Shown piece by piece: positions 8,382 to 18,238 of a stretch of 64,000 nucleotides of DNA. How positions within the stretch are numbered: the first letter of the stretch is position 1; every line of letters starts with the position of its first letter. The notes beneath the pieces were generated by a model that worked only from the letters and a program-made list of their open reading frames with translations, was not told the origin of the DNA and ran no database searches. This DNA comes from Hyphomonadaceae bacterium. GTDB taxonomy: Bacteria > Pseudomonadota > Alphaproteobacteria > Caulobacterales > Hyphomonadaceae. Made by a program: the position numbers and the translations under genes. The stretch spans positions 1-64,000 of the forward strand of contig JANSWU010000005.1 of assembly GCA_024743315.1 (NCBI GenBank), read 5' to 3'.

Positions 8382-9868
8382 GTTTTCTGAGTCTCCGCAT
8401 GGCGAGGGTGATGCGGGGTCTTTGCCCAGAAAAACGGGTTGTTCGCAAGCTCCCAGATGGCGCGATATGCAGCCGGCGAGTGAAGCGGCCAGTAGGCCCA
8501 TCGCGTCAGAGCGGCGACAAGCCGACTGGTCGTCAACGGCCCGCGGGCGGTCAAGTCGCCAATCAGGCCGATCCCGATTGCACCCATAAGCAAGCTCAAT
8601 CCGAGCGTTCCGATTTCGATCCCATCGAGCTGCATCGCTGCGATGACTAGCAAGCTGCAGGGTAGGAAAAACACCGGCGCGATAATTGCCCCGCCAAGCG
8701 TCAGCTGGGTCGCGCAGAAGCGGACAAAGCCGAGCTGCCGCAAGGCCTTTGCAGGGTTACGCATCAGGACGAGCCAGGTTTGCATGTAACCCTTGATCCA
8801 GCGGCTGCGTTGCGCGAGCCAGATTTTGAAATCTGTCGGAGCGTCTTCATGAGTCGGTATGTGGATCGTCCCCGTATTGAGACCCGCGCGCGCGATGCGA
8901 ATGCCGAGATCGGCATCTTCGGTAACGTTCCAGGCGTCCCAGCCTCCCAAAGCGAGCAGAGCGGAGGTGCGGAAATGATTGCTGGTCCCGCCAATCAGAA
9001 GTGGCATCCGATAGGTCGAAAGGGCAGGTAAGAGCAAACCGAACTGAACCGCATATTCCAGCCCCCATTGGGCTGCCAGCCAGTGTTGCGCGCCATTGTC
9101 TGCGACCAGCGGACATTGCAAGCAGACTGTGGTGCGTGAGATGTGCCGGAAGGCTTGCGAAACCGCGCGCAACTGATCGGGGTGCGGCAAGTCCTCCGCG
9201 TCATAAACCGTAACGAACTCGCCGCGCGCGCGCTCCAACCCGTAATTGAGCGCATTCGGCTTGGTGCGTGGTCCGCCTGGCGGCACGATGGTCAGGCGTG
9301 TGTTCTCCGGAAACGCCGCGCGTCGGGCGACGGCGATGGTGTCGGTATCGTCTTCCTCTAACAAAATCTGAACATCAAGTTTGTCGGCGGGCCAGTTCAG
9401 TTCGCCCAAAGCCCTGGCGAGTTGCGGCAGGATACGGGCTTCACGATAGACCGGGACCAGCACCGAATAGATTGGCGCATCCGGGTTTGCGCCACGCACC
9501 TGTCCATCGCTGCGATCGGTCAAGCGCACACAAATCCCGATCAAAACCAGAAAGCTGCGCCAGGCAATCAACGTGAAGAATATGAGATAGAGCACAACCA
9601 GGCACACGAGCAGTGTCGCTACCGGCGCTAATAAGGCCGCAAGGCCGAAGCTCGCAATTATGAGATTGAGCACGGCTTGTTGAGCGGCGGGCATGCCTGT
9701 TCGAAATGACAAATCGGCCGAAAGCGGTGTGATCTGCTGAAGCTTTTGGTCTATAGAGAAGCTTGTGTCTAAATAATTGTAAGAAAAAGACGGTATTATT
9801 ACCGATCTATAGCTGTAATTAGTTTTCGCAAACAACCCTGTATATTTGTAAAGTGCTTGAGGTGCCAT
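8339..9868 (-). CDS. Family 2 glycosyltransferase, membrane-bound
   Basis: This 509-residue protein has a GT2 catalytic core between membrane segments: 'YSVLVPVYREARILPQLARAL', 'VQILLEEDDTDT', a 'YDAEDLPHPDQL' DxD-type site, 'TEDADLGIRIARAG' and the 'QRSRWIKGYMQTW' Q-x-x-R-W motif shared with cellulose/hyaluronan-synthase-like processive enzymes. Two hydrophobic segments precede the core and several follow it. No BcsB or PilZ domain is visible. The start is uncertain: the first 58 residues are Tyr/Ser-rich, AT-rich in DNA and lack a ribosome site, and ATG 9694 (MPAAQQAV) is an alternative. Confidence 0.87.
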   Translation of the reverse strand: MAPQALYKYTGLFAKTNYSYRSVIIPSFSYNYLDTSFSIDQKLQQITPLSADLSFRTGMPAAQQAVLNLIIASFGLAALLAPVATLLVCLVVLYLIFFTLIAWRSFLVLIGICVRLTDRSDGQVRGANPDAPIYSVLVPVYREARILPQLARALGELNWPADKLDVQILLEEDDTDTIAVARRAAFPENTRLTIVPPGGPRTKPNALNYGLERARGEFVTVYDAEDLPHPDQLRAVSQAFRHISRTTVCLQCPLVADNGAQHWLAAQWGLEYAVQFGLLLPALSTYRMPLLIGGTSNHFRTSALLALGGWDAWNVTEDADLGIRIARAGLNTGTIHIPTHEDAPTDFKIWLAQRSRWIKGYMQTWLVLMRNPAKALRQLGFVRFCATQLTLGGAIIAPVFFLPCSLLVIAAMQLDGIEIGTLGLSLLMGAIGIGLIGDLTARGPLTTSRLVAALTRWAYWPLHSPAAYRAIWELANNPFFWAKTPHHPRHAETQKTCSIGSSVSASPAA

Positions 9869-9970
9869 GCTGAAATACAGATTATTTATTTCGCAAGCGC
9901 AATCACCGAGAAGTTGAAGTCAGCAGGGCGATGAACATGTTAGACCGTCTGTGGACAAATCAGGCACGAT

Positions 9971-9985
9971 GTTCTATATATGTTC
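9971..9985 (+). promoter_or_regulatory. LexA-type SOS box candidate (GTTC-N7-GTTC)
   Basis: GTTC at 9971-9974, seven A/T bases, and GTTC at 9982-9985 exactly match the direct-repeat LexA box known for alphaproteobacteria such as Caulobacter. It ends one base before the probable ATG (9987) of a photolyase-like gene. One or two such 8-base matches are expected by chance in 64 kb, so position and neighbour carry most of the weight. Confidence 0.6.
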
Positions 9986-9986
9986 C

Positions 9987-10904
9987 ATGACTGGATTGCA
10001 TATCCTCTGGTTCCGAAGTGATTTGCGGGTTCATGACCATGCTGCTTTGCGGGCAGTGTGCCATAGCGCTGCGCGCGATGGCGGCGCGGTCATGGCACTC
10101 TACGTCTTCCCGGAAAATGAGCGCGAACTGGACGTATTCCTGATGGATGGCCTGCGCGATTTGCAAGCCGCGCTCGATCGCCGCGGCGCGCAGCTTCACT
10201 TGCGTCAGGGACATCCTGTTGAAGTGCTTTCAGAGCTGCATCGCCAGCATCGTATTTTGAGTGTGCACACACATGAGACGCCCACGCAGATGCAAAGCGA
10301 TCGCGATGTCGAAGCCTGGGCCATGCGGGCAGGGCTGCCGTTCCGGGTCTACCAGCAATATGGCCCGTTACCGACACCGAATGATTTCTTCGACAGTGAT
10401 TCCAGCTGGGAGAGTTTCATGGCCGAACCCCGCCGTGAAGCGCCTGAGATTGAGGTGGCGGCGAATGTGGGAGTTGGCGCCTGGCCTGACATGGATCGCG
10501 CATTTGCCGGCTCAGAGCAGTCCGGTGCCAAAGGCGGGCGCGCCGAAGCGATCAAGCTCTTGCGGACATTGCTCGGCGCTGCACCACCGGCGGGCGCCAG
10601 CCCGAGTGCGGGCCAATCCGGTGACGCAGCCTTCGCAGCCTTGCGGCCCCACTTGCTGCTCGGAACGGTCTCTGTCCGCGAAGTCTGGCAAGCGGCGATC
10701 AGTGCGCGTCAGACTTATTTGCGGTCCGGTCACGAGATACGGGCGGCGATGATTGCGAGCTTCATCGAATTGCTGCCGTCGATCCATGCAGACAAGTATC
10801 GGCGATCAGAGCCAATGCGGCGCCGGCATTATCCTGCCCAGGCCAGGGACCGGGCGGTCGGGACCCAGATGCGTTTGGGATTCATGGAGCCAAATGGTCG
10901 ATAA
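9987..10904 (+). CDS. Truncated photolyase/cryptochrome-like protein
   Basis: The N terminus (MTGLHILWFRSDLRVHDHAAL) is a clear photolyase alpha/beta domain. It is followed by a linker and the beginning of the FAD-binding helical domain ('AAFAALRPHLLLGTVSVREVW'). Full enzymes run about 450-510 residues; this one stops at 305, just where the core FAD pocket and DNA-binding helices should follow, and no frame downstream resumes them. Repair activity is therefore unlikely. ATG 9987 fits the family start better than the in-frame codon at 9951. Either a decayed gene or a shortened sensor-like relative. Confidence 0.75.
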   Translation: MTGLHILWFRSDLRVHDHAALRAVCHSAARDGGAVMALYVFPENERELDVFLMDGLRDLQAALDRRGAQLHLRQGHPVEVLSELHRQHRILSVHTHETPTQMQSDRDVEAWAMRAGLPFRVYQQYGPLPTPNDFFDSDSSWESFMAEPRREAPEIEVAANVGVGAWPDMDRAFAGSEQSGAKGGRAEAIKLLRTLLGAAPPAGASPSAGQSGDAAFAALRPHLLLGTVSVREVWQAAISARQTYLRSGHEIRAAMIASFIELLPSIHADKYRRSEPMRRRHYPAQARDRAVGTQMRLGFMEPNGR

Positions 10905-11017
10905 AGCGCTGTATCAGGGCTTCAGACACGGAAAACCGCGCCAAGCGCGAGAAATCTACAGATTTAAAAAACCACGTAAAAACAGATCACTAGTTTTCCC
11001 GGCCTGAAAAAAATTAC

Positions 11018-11050
11018 TGAAAAACGATATCTACATATTGAAAAACGATA
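11018..11050 (+). promoter_or_regulatory. Tandem 12-nt direct repeat, candidate operator
   Basis: TGAAAAACGATA occurs at 11018-11029 and again at 11039-11050, a 21-base period that puts both copies on one face of the helix. It lies in an AT-rich gap 94 bases ahead of the small ORF at 11144. The arrangement resembles a two-site operator or activator site; the regulator is unknown. Confidence 0.5.
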
Positions 11051-11143
11051 ATTCGTGTGTTACATCCCATTCTGTCAGGAAGAACTCAAAACGGGTCGCC
11101 TGACCCCGGCACACCCGGGCCAAACATAAGAAGGATAAAAACT

Positions 11144-11332
11144 ATGCAAGCGACGACCTCCCACGTCTCCTCCACCCGCGTCAGCACCCCATCGGTTCAT
11201 GCGATCCATGCGATTGACAGTGAGCCGGCGGCTTACATTCTGCCCGCCCTCAAACAAGAGGCGAAAGCCTCAGGCCGCGACCATCTCTTGGTCCGGCGAC
11301 GTCGGCGCGACCGACGCCAGAGCTCGCGCTAG
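11144..11332 (+). CDS. Small Arg-rich protein of unknown function
   Basis: A 62-residue ORF with an AGAAGGA ribosome site before ATG 11144 and a strong terminator 27 bases after its stop, so it forms a complete small transcription unit. The N terminus is Ser/Thr/Val/His-rich, the middle has 'EPAAYILPALKQEAKASG', and the C terminus is strongly basic (RRRRRDRRQSSR), suggesting nucleic-acid or membrane-surface contact. I do not recognise it. It could also be a regulatory RNA or leader with an incidental ORF. Confidence 0.55.
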   Translation: MQATTSHVSSTRVSTPSVHAIHAIDSEPAAYILPALKQEAKASGRDHLLVRRRRRDRRQSSR

Positions 11333-11358
11333 TCCGCACTGACCCGGGTCTGCTTAAT

Positions 11359-11390
11359 CGCCCCGCCAAATTGGCGGGGCGGTTTTGTTT
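11359..11390 (+). terminator. Intrinsic terminator after the small Arg-rich ORF
   Basis: An 11-base GC-rich inverted repeat (11359-11369 with 11371-11381; effective loop about five bases) is followed by a T-rich run at 11383-11390. It closes the 11144 unit and separates it from the convergent phosphatase gene. Confidence 0.88.
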
Positions 11391-11412
11391 GCAGCGATTT
11401 GGAAACGGGGCG

Positions 11413-11931
11413 TCAGAAGCTCATCAAATCCTTCGGTTTGATGAAGTTGCGGAGCCGAAAATGCTCTGGCTTGAAAGGTCCGTTCTCATCAGCTTCAAAT
11501 AAGACCGCGGCGCCGGTCGGCAGCTTGGCAGCAATTCGAATAGCGGCTTGATGATCAAGACTGCCAGCGGCCCGTAAGATATTCAGGGCAAGATCATGCA
11601 GGCCAGGATTATGCCCGATAATGATCAGGGTTCGGGCGCTATCATTGTCCGAGATGATGTCGGCAATCCCGCGCTCACCGGCAAGATAAAGATCTTCCTC
11701 CAAGATCATTTCCGCCGTCGTGAAGACCGCTTTCAAGTGGGTCCAGGTTTCGCGCGTCCGGCGCGCCGTTGAGACGATTGCAAGGTCTGGGGCCCAGCCT
11801 TCTCCCTCTAATGCACCAGCCATGGCGATGGCCGCTTCATGGCCTGTCGGCGTCAATGCGCGGCCATGATCATCGATGCCTTCAGACCAGGGTTCGGTCT
11901 TCGCGTGTCGCATCAGAATCAGTCGCTGCAT
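11413..11931 (-). CDS. SixA-like histidine phosphatase family protein
   Basis: A 172-residue histidine (phosphoglycerate mutase-like) phosphatase with the short SixA layout: 'LILMRHAKTEPWSEG' gives the RH catalytic motif, 'ARRTRETWTHL' the second Arg, and 'LIIIGHNPGLHDLALNIL' the second catalytic His. SixA in E. coli removes phosphate from phosphohistidine proteins; the target here is unknown. TTG-ATG stands at the start and GGAG precedes it; ATG 11931 is preferred. Confidence 0.87.
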   Translation of the reverse strand: MQRLILMRHAKTEPWSEGIDDHGRALTPTGHEAAIAMAGALEGEGWAPDLAIVSTARRTRETWTHLKAVFTTAEMILEEDLYLAGERGIADIISDNDSARTLIIIGHNPGLHDLALNILRAAGSLDHQAAIRIAAKLPTGAAVLFEADENGPFKPEHFRLRNFIKPKDLMSF

Positions 11932-12054
11932 CAAGGCTCCATGGATATCGTGCAGGAAAACTAAACCTGCGAGTCAGAGTTTCGCGGTTGGAACGCTCCC
12001 TCATAGGCCTCAGTTTTAGTGCAGAAATCAAGCCAATTCACAAGGAGACGTCAG

Positions 12055-12690
12055 ATGAGCCTATTGCTCGGTGACACCGCCCCCGACTTCGAAGCTGAAA
12101 CCACGGAGGGCCGGATCCGTTTCCATGACTGGATCGGGGACAATTGGGTCGTGTTTTTCTCACACCCGGCCGACTTCACACCGGTCTGCACAACCGAGCT
12201 TGGCTATACCGCAAAGCTCAAGGACAAGCTTTCCGCCCGCGGCGCGAAAGCACTGGTCATCTCGGTTGATACGGTTGAGCAGCACAAAAAGTGGATTGCC
12301 GATATTGAAGATACGCAAGCGGCGACCGTAAATTTTCCGATCATTGGTGATCCGGAGAAGAAGGTTGCGACTCTCTACAATATGATCCATCCCAATGCGG
12401 ACGCGAAAGTCACCGTCCGCGCGGTTTATGTCATCGACAATAACAAGAAGATTCGCGCTTCAATCATCTATCCGCCGTCCGCCGGACGCAATTTCGATGA
12501 AATCCTGCGCCTGATTGATAGTTTGCAACTGACCGACAATTACAAGGTCGCGACTCCGGTCAACTGGCAAGACGGTGATGATGTCATCATCGTGCCGAGC
12601 GTCACGAATGATGAAGCCGACGAACTGTTCCCGAAAGGGTATAAGGAGATCCGACCTTACCTGCGCACCACGGCTCAGCCGAACAAGTAA
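12055..12690 (+). CDS. 1-Cys peroxiredoxin (Prx6 type)
   Basis: Reduces hydrogen peroxide and organic hydroperoxides. The 211-residue protein has the Prx6-type active site 'HPADFTPVCTTELG' with peroxidatic Cys45, no candidate resolving Cys, and the long C-terminal extension ending 'KEIRPYLRTTAQP' that is typical of the 1-Cys class. AAGGAG before ATG 12055 selects this start over the in-frame codon at 12019. It is monocistronic, with a strong terminator after it. Confidence 0.95.
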   Translation: MSLLLGDTAPDFEAETTEGRIRFHDWIGDNWVVFFSHPADFTPVCTTELGYTAKLKDKLSARGAKALVISVDTVEQHKKWIADIEDTQAATVNFPIIGDPEKKVATLYNMIHPNADAKVTVRAVYVIDNNKKIRASIIYPPSAGRNFDEILRLIDSLQLTDNYKVATPVNWQDGDDVIIVPSVTNDEADELFPKGYKEIRPYLRTTAQPNK

Positions 12691-12717
12691 GACGCAACGA
12701 AGCTCACTCTACCTTCA

Positions 12718-12746
12718 CACCCCGGTTTCAGCCGGGGTGCTTTTTT
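12718..12746 (+). terminator. Intrinsic terminator after the peroxiredoxin gene
   Basis: An 8-bp stem (12718-12725 with 12732-12739) with a six-base loop is followed by six T at 12741-12746. It reaches into the stop codon of the convergent SDR gene. Confidence 0.9.
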
Positions 12747-13509
12747 AGGCGTGGTTCCACCAGGCAACGTCTGAATAGGCGCGGAGATCCAGTTCATGGG
12801 TCCAGGCCGAGCGGTGTTGCGTCGCAACATGAAAATAGGTTTCCGCCATTTCGGCCGGGATCAGCAAGCCATCCGCGGCGCCGCGTGTTTCGCGCAGCTT
12901 CTGAAACAGTTCAGGCCCCAACATTTTGCCCAATGTGTCAGGCGCATCGACGGCGCCATCGACCAGAATATGCGTCACGTGAATGCCCTTGGAGGCATAT
13001 TGGGCGTTCAGGGTCTGGCACAGCATACGGCGCCCGCCCATGGCGGCGGCGTGAGAGTGTTGCCCCTTATTGCCGCGCACGGCGGCGGTCGCCGATGTGA
13101 CAATGATTTTGCCGCTGCCCCGCTCTTCCATGAGGGGACAAACCGTCTTGGCCAGGCGGAACAGACCGAACGTGCCGAGCCGCCAGCCCATCTCAAAGGC
13201 CTTATAAGAGGTGTCTTCAAGCGGACGGTCGCCAATCTGCGCGCCGAGATTGTAAATCACCACTTCGATCGGCCCGATATTGGCCTCGACATGGGTGATC
13301 GCATCCTCGATCGAATTCTCTTCAATCGCGTTGAGTAGGAGGCCGGTCGCCTCGCCGCCGGCGGATTTGATGCCGTCGACCAGCTTGTTTAGCCCGTCCT
13401 GATCCGAGCGTCGACACAGCACGGCATGATATCCTTCGCTCGCGAATTTCGTTCCGACTGTGCCGCCAATGCCCGCGCCCGCGCCAATCACCAAACAGAC
13501 AGGCTTCAT
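12745..13509 (-). CDS. SDR-family protein lacking the catalytic Tyr-Lys pair
   Basis: A 254-residue Rossmann-fold protein with a glycine-rich NAD(P) motif (GAGAGIGG, residues 9-16), an 'NLGAQ' strand-4 motif (classical NAG) and a catalytic-type Ser139. Where YxxxK should lie, about 12-16 residues later, the sequence reads GQHSHAAAMGG, with neither Tyr nor Lys. The fold is clear but normal SDR oxidoreductase chemistry is not expected. It may bind nucleotide without catalysis or use His residues. It lies alone, convergent with the peroxiredoxin gene. Confidence 0.85.
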   Translation of the reverse strand: MKPVCLVIGAGAGIGGTVGTKFASEGYHAVLCRRSDQDGLNKLVDGIKSAGGEATGLLLNAIEENSIEDAITHVEANIGPIEVVIYNLGAQIGDRPLEDTSYKAFEMGWRLGTFGLFRLAKTVCPLMEERGSGKIIVTSATAAVRGNKGQHSHAAAMGGRRMLCQTLNAQYASKGIHVTHILVDGAVDAPDTLGKMLGPELFQKLRETRGAADGLLIPAEMAETYFHVATQHRSAWTHELDLRAYSDVAWWNHA

Positions 13510-13612
13510 ACCGCATCCTCCTTCAGTTCTTTTTTGGAACTATGGGGGTCGGTGGTCGCGCCGTCAACGCTCAGGGCTTAATCGACAGGCGACGAAAACT
13601 GAACGATCTGGC

Positions 13613-14890
13613 TTATGCCGTGCCCTTGGACGCCTGGCGCGCGATCAGGGCTTCGACAAAATTGATGTGACTGCGCAAATGATACAGCTCGTCATTGTAA
13701 GAGACGGGCACATCGACTTGTCCAACTTCGTGTTGCAGGGCCTGGATCTCGCTCAACACTTTCTGACGACCCGAATCGTCCTTTGCTGCGAAGCCCCTTC
13801 GCTCGAGCTCATGCAGGTCATTGTACCAGACATAAATCTTGCGCCGGATGCGCCAGCGATAAACGGGCGGCGCCATTTGGACGAGCGGGATCATCAGCGT
13901 GATCAAGGGGATCAGAAAGACCCAGGCGCGCTCGAGAAAATTCGCCCAGCCAAACGAGAAGTAGCGACGTAGGAATGTCGGTCCCTTGCGATAGAAGCGG
14001 CGCGCTTCGGCTGATAGGGTCAGGTCGGTGCGCGTGGCATCCGGAAACGTCCCACCACGCGTGATCATCGTGCCGCCATCATGGATCGGCTCGGCCGCTT
14101 CGAGCAACACGGCTTGCAAGGCCGGGTGCAAGTCTTCGCGCACGCCCAGCTGTGCGATTGCGGCAATCAGCGAGACGTCGGTGCTCGGGATGTTGCGGTC
14201 CATGTTGACCACGCCTTCAAACAATGTGACTGGCGCCAACGCTGCATCACGCATGGCCAGACCATTGGCGCGGCGCACGCCAATCAGGCGAATGTCCGGA
14301 CGGTTTAGCAAGTCCTGCACATAGCTGGCATCCACGGACGCCGTGAAGACGGCCGCCCCGACCTGCTCATTGATCAATGCGGTGGCGGCGCTATTGCCAG
14401 AGAGCGGTGAAAGCGGTGCCCAAGCGCCGCCCCATTCGGCTTGTAAACGCTCCGTCATTGCCCGTGTCCCCGACCCGTCCGGGCCCGCGGCGATTGAAGT
14501 GCCATTCAGGTCGCCAAAATCCAGTGCCAGGCTCTCGCGGCGAACGAAAATCCAGTACGGTTCGGCAAGCACCCCGCCCAGCGATTGCACAGCCTGGCGA
14601 TCTTCGTCGCTAGCAATGCCGCCTTGAAGCAAGGCCACATCGGCGTCGCCGGCGCCTAACAAGCGATAGTTTTCAACTGTGCCGGCGGTCTCCAAAACCT
14701 CGACCTCGATCCCGTGTTCGGCCAGAGCGGCTGCATATTGTTCGGCCAGCGCATAATATTGCCCATCCGCGCCACCTGCGGCGAAGCGTAGCTCCATGGG
14801 GGGCGGTGGCGCAATGAGGCGCATGGTAATGATCAATAAAATCAGGATGATAGCCGCGATTGGGCCATAGACTTTCAAAGCGTCTTTCAT
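13613..14890 (-). CDS. TAXI-family solute-binding protein with C-terminal membrane segment
   Basis: The 425-residue protein begins with a membrane anchor (residues 10-30), then a TAXI (TRAP-associated extracytoplasmic immunogenic) ligand-binding domain: 'RFAAGGADGQYYALAEQYAAAL', 'DVALLQGGIAS' and 'IAAGPDGSGTRAMTERL'. Unlike simple TRAP receptors, it continues past residue 320 into another hydrophobic segment ('AWVFLIPLITLMIPLVQMAP') and a basic cytoplasmic coiled tail. No TRAP permease genes are nearby. The topology suggests a tethered sensor or partner of a distant permease; this is inference. SD-like AGGGAT precedes ATG 14890. Confidence 0.85.
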   Translation of the reverse strand: MKDALKVYGPIAAIILILLIITMRLIAPPPPMELRFAAGGADGQYYALAEQYAAALAEHGIEVEVLETAGTVENYRLLGAGDADVALLQGGIASDEDRQAVQSLGGVLAEPYWIFVRRESLALDFGDLNGTSIAAGPDGSGTRAMTERLQAEWGGAWAPLSPLSGNSAATALINEQVGAAVFTASVDASYVQDLLNRPDIRLIGVRRANGLAMRDAALAPVTLFEGVVNMDRNIPSTDVSLIAAIAQLGVREDLHPALQAVLLEAAEPIHDGGTMITRGGTFPDATRTDLTLSAEARRFYRKGPTFLRRYFSFGWANFLERAWVFLIPLITLMIPLVQMAPPVYRWRIRRKIYVWYNDLHELERRGFAAKDDSGRQKVLSEIQALQHEVGQVDVPVSYNDELYHLRSHINFVEALIARQASKGTA

Positions 14891-15038
14891 CGATTATCCC
14901 TCAATAAAGCGCCTTCTCGCGCCTGATTTCCGCTCATAGGCGAAGCTTATGGCACAGATTGACAGGATTTGAGTCGTTTTCGTCAACACCTTCCCCTATA
15001 TTGAGGGCAACTGACTTCACTAACGTCTGGAATGATCG

Positions 15039-16961
<1,923 letters not shown>

Positions 16962-16964
16962 GCC

Positions 16965-17198
16965 ATGGCGATGACACGTGAAACCCTGGAAGGCTTCCTC
17001 AACGAAGCCTTCCCGGAAGCGGAAATCATTCTCACCGATCTCGCGGGTGACAATGATCACTGGCAGGCCGAAATTGTCTCGGAGCAGTTCCGGGGCAAGA
17101 CGCGCGTGGCCCAGCACCAAATGGTCTATGCGGCTCTCAAGGGCAAAATGGGCGGTGAGCTGCATGCGCTGGCGCTCAAAACCCGAGCGCCGGCCTAA
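16965..17198 (+). CDS. BolA/IbaG-family protein
   Basis: A 77-residue BolA-like protein, the class II KH-like fold that works with monothiol glutaredoxins in Fe-S handling. 'LNEAFPEAEIILTDLAGDNDHWQAEIVSEQFRG' and 'RVAQHQMVYAALKGKMGGELHALALKT' match the family, including the invariant His of 'AQHQMVY'. Only three bases separate it from ftsH, so the two are cotranscribed. No glutaredoxin gene is visible. The start could be either of two close ATGs (16965 or 16971). Confidence 0.92.
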   Translation: MAMTRETLEGFLNEAFPEAEIILTDLAGDNDHWQAEIVSEQFRGKTRVAQHQMVYAALKGKMGGELHALALKTRAPA

Positions 17199-17248
17199 AA
17201 CAACCAAATCTGTTCGACGTTTCAGAGACTCAGCCTAGGCTGCTGCGT

Positions 17249-18238
17249 ATGGGCGTTTCTTTGTACAAATCGATTTTCCACAGCATGCCAAATGCGGCGA
17301 TGATCCTCGATGCGGATCTCAAATTCGTCGATGCCAATCAGGCTTATTGCGAAGCGGTGCAGAAACGCCAGGATGAGCTGCTCGGCTTCGGCATATTCGA
17401 GGTCTTTCCTGACACACCCGAACGCGTAGCTGGGGTCAAAGCCATCTTTGAAAAAACACTCGACGGCGAGCCGACCATGCTCGAGGCACAACCGTATCAG
17501 CTGCGCTATCCGGACGGGCATGTCGAAGAACGCCTCTGGCAAATCGCGCAATTTCCAGTGCAGTGTGAAGAGACGGGTGGTCTCTATATGGTCCAGCGCG
17601 CCGAGGACGTAACCGAACGCGAGGCTTTGCGACGCCAGCGGGATCTGGTCACAGCGGAACTCAATCACCGGGTGCGCAACACGCTCGCCGTGGTGCAATC
17701 TGTGGCCGACCATACCGGATTAGCATCTTCCGATATTGACTCCTTCCTCAGCAGCTTTACCGGGCGGCTTGCCGCCATCAGCCGAAACTTTGCGGCTTTG
17801 ACCGACGCGCATTGGGAAGGTCTAGACTACGAGACCATTCTTCGCACCGAGCTGGAGCCTTATGCCGGACCTGTGCTTGATCGCATCAGCATGAATGGGC
17901 CTGACGTGACGCTTACGGTGCGGGCGAGCAAATTCACCTCCATGCTGGTCCACGAGCTGATCACCAATGCTTCCAAGTATGGCTTCTTGACGACGCCGGA
18001 GGGGCGGTTGTCCCTGCGCTGGTGGCTGGACGAGGATTTACTCCACGGCGAATGGCTTGAATCCGGAGTACACGGTGTCAAACCGCCAGGCCGCACAGGT
18101 TTCGGGTTTCAGCTGTTCGAGATGATGGAGAATATCGACATCACGCACGAGTTTCTGCCCGACGGGATCAAGCTTCATTTTTCCGTACCGATCGAGCTTA
18201 GTGTCGCCGGTTCCAGCGAGGCACTGGCCAGCGCTTAG
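17249..18238 (+). CDS. PAS-HWE sensor histidine kinase, probable general-stress kinase
   Basis: A 329-residue soluble kinase. Residues 5-125 form a PAS domain ('MPNAAMILDADLKFVDANQAYCEAV'-type start, in two parts). An HWE/HisKA_2 transmitter follows, with H-box 'ELNHRVRNTLAVVQS' (His140), N-box 'VHELITNASKYG' and G-box 'GFGFQLFEMM'. It has no membrane segment. Its place next to NepR and PhyR suggests it phosphorylates PhyR. Its TAG overlaps the stop of nepR (TTAG, 18235-18238). Confidence 0.9.
   Translation: MGVSLYKSIFHSMPNAAMILDADLKFVDANQAYCEAVQKRQDELLGFGIFEVFPDTPERVAGVKAIFEKTLDGEPTMLEAQPYQLRYPDGHVEERLWQIAQFPVQCEETGGLYMVQRAEDVTEREALRRQRDLVTAELNHRVRNTLAVVQSVADHTGLASSDIDSFLSSFTGRLAAISRNFAALTDAHWEGLDYETILRTELEPYAGPVLDRISMNGPDVTLTVRASKFTSMLVHELITNASKYGFLTTPEGRLSLRWWLDEDLLHGEWLESGVHGVKPPGRTGFGFQLFEMMENIDITHEFLPDGIKLHFSVPIELSVAGSSEALASA

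Noticed and set aside
10905..11010. Possible continuation of the photolyase in another frame (frameshift)
   Set aside because: The downstream frames read as basic low-complexity sequence and contain none of the conserved FAD-domain blocks, so this is truncation and not a frameshift.
14959..15002. TTGACA (14959-14964) and TATATT (14997-15002) as an ftsH promoter
   Set aside because: They are 32 bases apart, far from the usual 16-18; no convincing partner was found for either.
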